From: Candidatus Izemoplasma sp.
GTDB taxonomy: Bacteria; Bacillota_I; Bacilli_A; Izemoplasmatales; Izemoplasmataceae
DNA length: 35,919 nt
Direction of reading: 5' to 3'
NCBI GenBank assembly: GCA_029939945.1
Contig: JAOZRX010000001.1
Coordinates: 107,384 to 143,302, forward strand
The notes under the pieces are model-generated. The model did no database searches, had not been told where the DNA came from, and saw only the letters and a program-made list of their open reading frames with translations. This document shows, one piece after another, positions 32,952 to 35,919 of the stretch. The stretch's first letter is position 1, and every line of letters begins with the position of its first letter. The position numbers were made by a program, and so were the translations under genes.

Positions 32952-32960
32952 TGTTATAAT
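32952..32960 (+). promoter_or_regulatory. Extended -10 promoter of the 33047 lipoprotein gene
   Basis: TGTTATAAT (TG plus perfect TATAAT at 32955-32960) has the same form as the promoter at 31122. Transcription should start near 32967, giving a leader of about 80 bases. Confidence 0.65.
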
Positions 32961-32973
32961 GATTAGTAGATAA

Positions 32974-33013
32974 CAAGGGATAGAACAAAATAGCCCTTGC
33001 ATGGCTGTTTTTT
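32974..33013 (+). promoter_or_regulatory. Candidate attenuator in the leader of the 33047 gene
   Basis: CAAGGG (32974-32979) can pair with CCCTTG (32994-32999). Alternatively AGCC (32992-32995) pairs with GGCT (33003-33006) and is followed by T6 (33008-33013), a terminator-like form. The two pairings overlap and exclude each other, the layout of an attenuator between promoter and start codon. Stems are short, so confidence is modest. Confidence 0.4.
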
Positions 33014-33046
33014 ATTTAATAATTTTCTTTGGGAAGGATAACTAAT

Positions 33047-34534
33047 ATGAAAAAAATACTAATTATATTTCTATTTATTTTAACATTATCATCATGTGAG
33101 AAAGAAATTGATAATCCGAAGGATATTGATGACAATATAATTCCAATTGATGAACAAGATGATTATCCAGATTTCGTTATACCAATGGATATTAATCAAG
33201 AGATTCAAGATTATATTCTTAGTTTAACAGCTCCTGTTTTGATGTACTATGAAGAAGATTTAGCTATTTTATTAGCTGAAGAAACTCTTCATAAAATAAA
33301 AGTAGGAGAAGAAGCCCAGACATTTAATTCTTATGAACTTGCTTGTAATCATGGCATATACACATTGCATAATCCATATAATGAAACTGACAATACATTT
33401 ATGTTGGGTTGCGGGTTAGGTGTTTATACGGTTGATTTTACTAATAGTTCCATTGAAAGAATGGATGAATTAATAGTGATTGAAAAAGCATTTAATGAAG
33501 GTGGAACATTATTTTATGGATGGGATCCTAAAATCGTCTTTAATAATGGAACAATTGTTGAATATGATGGGTATGAGATGTTAACAAAAAGAGAATATGC
33601 TCACGATAACAGAATGATTATTTATGATGAAAATGTAGCAGTTGATGGACATTTAACTGATAAATGTAAAGTCATTGTTATTGAAAATGGAATTGAATTA
33701 GCTAATCATTTATTTGAATCAGTATGTGGTGATATTGAAACCACATATAGGGTTAGCAATTTAGTTTTACTTAAGGATTTTAGTAACTCATCAGTTAATT
33801 TAAAGATAGCTACATATGATGGTGAAATATATGAGTTAAGTGTTAGTGGAGCAGATTCTTCAGATTTGATTGTTGGTTACTATTCTATTCAAATTAATGG
33901 AGAGTATTATGATGATGAGTTAGAGATAGTTAATAGACCAAACTCTGTAGAATCAGATCAAATATTATCAGCAAATGAGAACTACATTTTTGTTGTAGAT
34001 ACAGACAACTCTATTAATGTATATGATAGAGCTACATTAGAACTCATTACTTCTTTACCTGCTAAATCAGATCAAGAACATTATTCGATATCTTACTTTA
34101 GTGAAGGATATACAGTAAGATATCAAAATCTATCAACATATGAATATTTCACAGATATTTATAGTGATCATGTATTAGTTATGGAGGGTGTTGAAGAGCA
34201 TCTATGGTTCACTGATGAATTTGGATCTTATGCAATAGATGATGAAAGATATATTTTTGATTATAATGACTTTGTTGTATATAAATTAGAAGGATATGAG
34301 TTTGAGGGAATATATACAATCCTTAGGTCAAATGATTACTACTTCTTTACATTGTCTAGAGAAAACAGTGTTAATAGTATATCGTTTATTGTTTTAGATA
34401 AATCAGGTGTAGTAATTGATGAATATGAAATACTTCATAGATTAGGTTACCCTATCATATTAGATAGTGAAGGAAATATGTTTTTTGGAGATAAATCCAG
34501 TTCAGCAGGAGTATTATTCAATCCGTATCAATAA
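33047..34534 (+). CDS. Lipoprotein with beta-propeller-like repeats, unknown function
   Basis: ATG at 33047 is chosen over the in-frame TTG at 33029: GGGAAGGA (33031-33038) is then the ribosome site and the lipoprotein signal starts MKKILIIF, ending L-S-S-C (Cys17). The 478-residue mature part has recurring strands such as YIFVVDTDNSINVYD and LLKDFSNSSVNLKIATYDG, which resemble YncE/PQQ-type propeller blades. No catalytic site or known domain can be named. It has its own promoter, a possible attenuator and a strong downstream terminator, so it is a single-gene unit. Confidence 0.75.
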   Translation: MKKILIIFLFILTLSSCEKEIDNPKDIDDNIIPIDEQDDYPDFVIPMDINQEIQDYILSLTAPVLMYYEEDLAILLAEETLHKIKVGEEAQTFNSYELACNHGIYTLHNPYNETDNTFMLGCGLGVYTVDFTNSSIERMDELIVIEKAFNEGGTLFYGWDPKIVFNNGTIVEYDGYEMLTKREYAHDNRMIIYDENVAVDGHLTDKCKVIVIENGIELANHLFESVCGDIETTYRVSNLVLLKDFSNSSVNLKIATYDGEIYELSVSGADSSDLIVGYYSIQINGEYYDDELEIVNRPNSVESDQILSANENYIFVVDTDNSINVYDRATLELITSLPAKSDQEHYSISYFSEGYTVRYQNLSTYEYFTDIYSDHVLVMEGVEEHLWFTDEFGSYAIDDERYIFDYNDFVVYKLEGYEFEGIYTILRSNDYYFFTLSRENSVNSISFIVLDKSGVVIDEYEILHRLGYPIILDSEGNMFFGDKSSSAGVLFNPYQ

Positions 34535-34632
34535 AGTTTGTTAATCTTTTGAATTACTAGAACTAATTAATGGGTTGCAGTACTATGAGTCTTACCATAA
34601 ATAATTGCAATTAATGACATCCACCGCATAAT
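34535..34632. other. Gene-free stretch before terminator
   Basis: About 100 bases between the lipoprotein stop and its terminator. It contains TTGCAATTAA-type inverted pieces but no convincing gene, promoter or extended fold. Confidence 0.5.
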
Positions 34633-34655
34633 AAAGCCCTTGCGGGCTTTTTTTT
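34633..34655 (+). terminator. Intrinsic terminator of the 33047 lipoprotein gene
   Basis: AAAGCCC (34633-34639), loop TTGC and GGGCTTT (34644-34650) are followed by further T. This is a textbook intrinsic terminator. Confidence 0.9.
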
Positions 34656-34765
34656 GGATTTATATTTTTAATCATATTTTAGATAAGATAAAGCAAGAAT
34701 ACCATAGTGAGAAGTGTTTGCTGCCAAGTAGATTATAATTTTTAATAGTCTAATAATATAATTAA

Positions 34766-34826
34766 TTGACAAATAAGTGATAATAGTTTATTGTATAGAT
34801 ATGCGATATAACGACGTGCGATATAA
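34766..34826 (+). promoter_or_regulatory. padR promoter and direct-repeat candidate operator
   Basis: TTGACA at 34766-34771 is followed by a weak -10 (TATTGT at 34789-34794, spacer 17). TGCGATATAA occurs twice, at 34802-34811 and 34817-34826, spaced 15 bases and just before the padR ribosome site. PadR regulators commonly control their own operon, so these repeats are a plausible operator. Confidence 0.45.
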
Positions 34827-34839
34827 AGGAGTGATTCAA

Positions 34840-35172
34840 TTGGTTAATAAATTTAAGAAATACTCACCTTTAACAGAGGCAACATATTATATATTACTAT
34901 CTTTACATGTGCCCTTACATGGGTATGGAATCATAAAGAAAGTTGAAAATATGACAGATGGAAGATTGATTTTAGCAGCTGGAACTTTATATGGGGCAAT
35001 TAGTAAATTAATTAGTTATAACTTAATTTCACTTGTTTCTGAGGATGTAAATAATAAGAGGAAAAAAGAATATTTAATCACAGAAGAGGGTATTGCGTTA
35101 TTAAATTTCGAATTATTAAGAATAAAAAAAATGGTAAGTAATTCAATAATTGAGGTGAAGAAATGGAATTAA
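34840..35172 (+). CDS. PadR-family transcriptional regulator
   Basis: The TTG at 34840 is chosen as start: AAAGGAG (34825-34831) lies 8 bases before it and the protein then begins MVNKFKKYSPLTEATYYILL, the usual PadR start. Upstream GTG/ATG codons in the frame lack a ribosome site. The winged-helix core is clear: PLHGYGIIKKVE, GRLILAAGTLYGAISKL and KRKKEYLITEEG. The product has 110 residues, typical of short PadR proteins. It overlaps the DUF2812 gene by 10 bases; PadR/DUF2812 pairs are common in Bacillota, where the regulator is thought to control the membrane protein. Confidence 0.9.
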   Translation: MVNKFKKYSPLTEATYYILLSLHVPLHGYGIIKKVENMTDGRLILAAGTLYGAISKLISYNLISLVSEDVNNKRKKEYLITEEGIALLNFELLRIKKMVSNSIIEVKKWN

Positions 35173-35699
35173 TGGAGAGAAAGTTTTTCTTTGTATGGAA
35201 TATGGATAAAGAAAAAATATATTTAGAAGAAATGGCAAGAAAGGGATATGCTTTAACAGATGTCAAATTGTTTAAGTACTATTTCAAAAAAATAGATCCA
35301 ATTGATTATGTATATGAGTTTGATTTTCAATATTTATTTAGTATGAGTGAAGAAGATTACTTAAGTTTCTTTGAAGATTGGGAACTAGTAAAAAGATTTG
35401 GACTATGGTATTACTTTAGAAGAATTAGAACCAATACTGCTAAAGATTCTATTTATAGTGATAATGAATCAAAGAGCAATATGTATAAAGGAATATTGCT
35501 ATTTTTAGTTCTTACTGGATTACCATTATATATCCAGTTGCCGATATTTATTCCTCAGTTTTTAGAAATTACCGGTACATTTGCTGATTATTATAGATAT
35601 TTTAGATATATATTATTTATAATAACTCCAATTCATTTTATGGTTTCTATTAGTATGTTAATTACATACAAGGGTTACAAAAAGAGAATTAAGGAATAG
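35163..35699 (+). CDS. DUF2812 membrane protein
   Basis: The N-terminal domain (about 1-95) has the DUF2812 pattern: W-N-M-D-K-E...Y-L-E-E-M-A-R-K-G-Y-A-L, then F-x-K-x-x-P-x-D-Y-V-Y-E-F-D, and W-E-L-V-K-R-F-G-L-W-Y-Y-F. Two hydrophobic segments (about 108-130 and 145-170) anchor it. GAGGTGA precedes the ATG at 35163. The family has no established function; coupling to padR suggests a regulated membrane response, perhaps to envelope stress. Confidence 0.85.
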   Translation: MELMERKFFFVWNMDKEKIYLEEMARKGYALTDVKLFKYYFKKIDPIDYVYEFDFQYLFSMSEEDYLSFFEDWELVKRFGLWYYFRRIRTNTAKDSIYSDNESKSNMYKGILLFLVLTGLPLYIQLPIFIPQFLEITGTFADYYRYFRYILFIITPIHFMVSISMLITYKGYKKRIKE

Positions 35700-35779
35700 T
35701 TCATAGTATTGATTGAAAACTATATGAAAGCAGATATATCAAATACAAGAGGTATAGTATATTGAAGGTTAGGTGATTT

Positions 35780-35919
35780 ATGTTTGAATTGCAAATAAAG
35801 GAACTATATAAGTATTTAACAAATAAAGTGTTGGAAGATACATTTTCAATAATTAGACAAGAACGGAAAAATACCCGAGAGTTAAGAAAAAATTATGGAA
35901 ATCGATGTTTTGGACAAAA
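35780..35919 (+). CDS. Unidentified gene, 3' partial
   Basis: An ATG at 35780 preceded by AGGTTAGGTGA opens a frame that stays open to the window end (46 codons). The peptide begins MFELQIKELYKYLTNKVLED and is helical and charged. I do not recognise the family from this fragment. Confidence 0.5.
   Translation, partial: MFELQIKELYKYLTNKVLEDTFSIIRQERKNTRELRKNYGNRCFGQ

Noticed and set aside
33001-33045. 14-codon upstream frame (MAVFYLIIFFGKDN) ending just before the 33047 start
   Set aside because: No ribosome site at a usable distance and it overlaps the putative attenuator T-run; probably chance.
35700-35779. Promoter for the last partial gene
   Set aside because: TTGATT and GATATA-like boxes occur at about 18-base spacing, but neither is close enough to consensus to support in such AT-rich DNA.

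Overview
The window is AT-rich and reads with the standard bacterial code: TGA is a stop (for example at 23997-23999) and TGG encodes Trp. Lipobox lipoproteins, strong GGAGG ribosome binding sites, ABC importers of the YesL/Yip1/DUF5696 kind and a PadR/DUF2812 pair point to the low-GC Bacillota or code-11 Mycoplasmatota (an Izemoplasma- or Haloplasma-like bacterium is my best guess, by inference only). No cell-wall synthesis gene is present, so whether the host has a wall cannot be judged.

Region 1 (1-7059) is a tightly packed operon of wall-degrading proteins: a surface protein carrying two GHL10 glycosidase domains (the first cut by the window edge), a serine hydrolase of the beta-lactamase fold, and a large lipoprotein ending in a zinc N-acetylmuramoyl-L-alanine amidase domain. 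Region 2 (7060-10080) is a stand-alone, probably highly expressed surface protein with its own promoter and a strong terminator.

Region 3 (about 10100-29299, perhaps to 31067) is a 19-kb unidirectional operon. It encodes a solute-binding lipoprotein, a giant membrane-anchored solute-binding protein, two pairs of ABC sugar permeases, a beta-propeller/TPR membrane protein, a Yip1 protein, a DUF5696 protein and a YesL protein. Cytosolic enzymes follow: NamZ-type exo-muramidase, NagZ, a BadF-type amino-sugar kinase, MurQ and NagB. Together with region 1 this reads as a complete scavenging route for foreign peptidoglycan. Peptides are stripped and the bare glycan is cut outside; oligosaccharides are imported; MurNAc and GlcNAc are trimmed alternately inside; the sugars are phosphorylated and converted to fructose-6-phosphate. 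The transporter ATPase, NagA and a dedicated regulator are not in the window.

Region 4 (31034-35919) is a mixed region. It holds a 59-residue basic protein, an orphan IS200/IS605 right end resembling the 3' part of a TnpB guide RNA, a minus-strand RNA methyltransferase, a probable stand-alone structured RNA, a lipoprotein behind a possible attenuator, a PadR/DUF2812 pair and the start of an unidentified gene.
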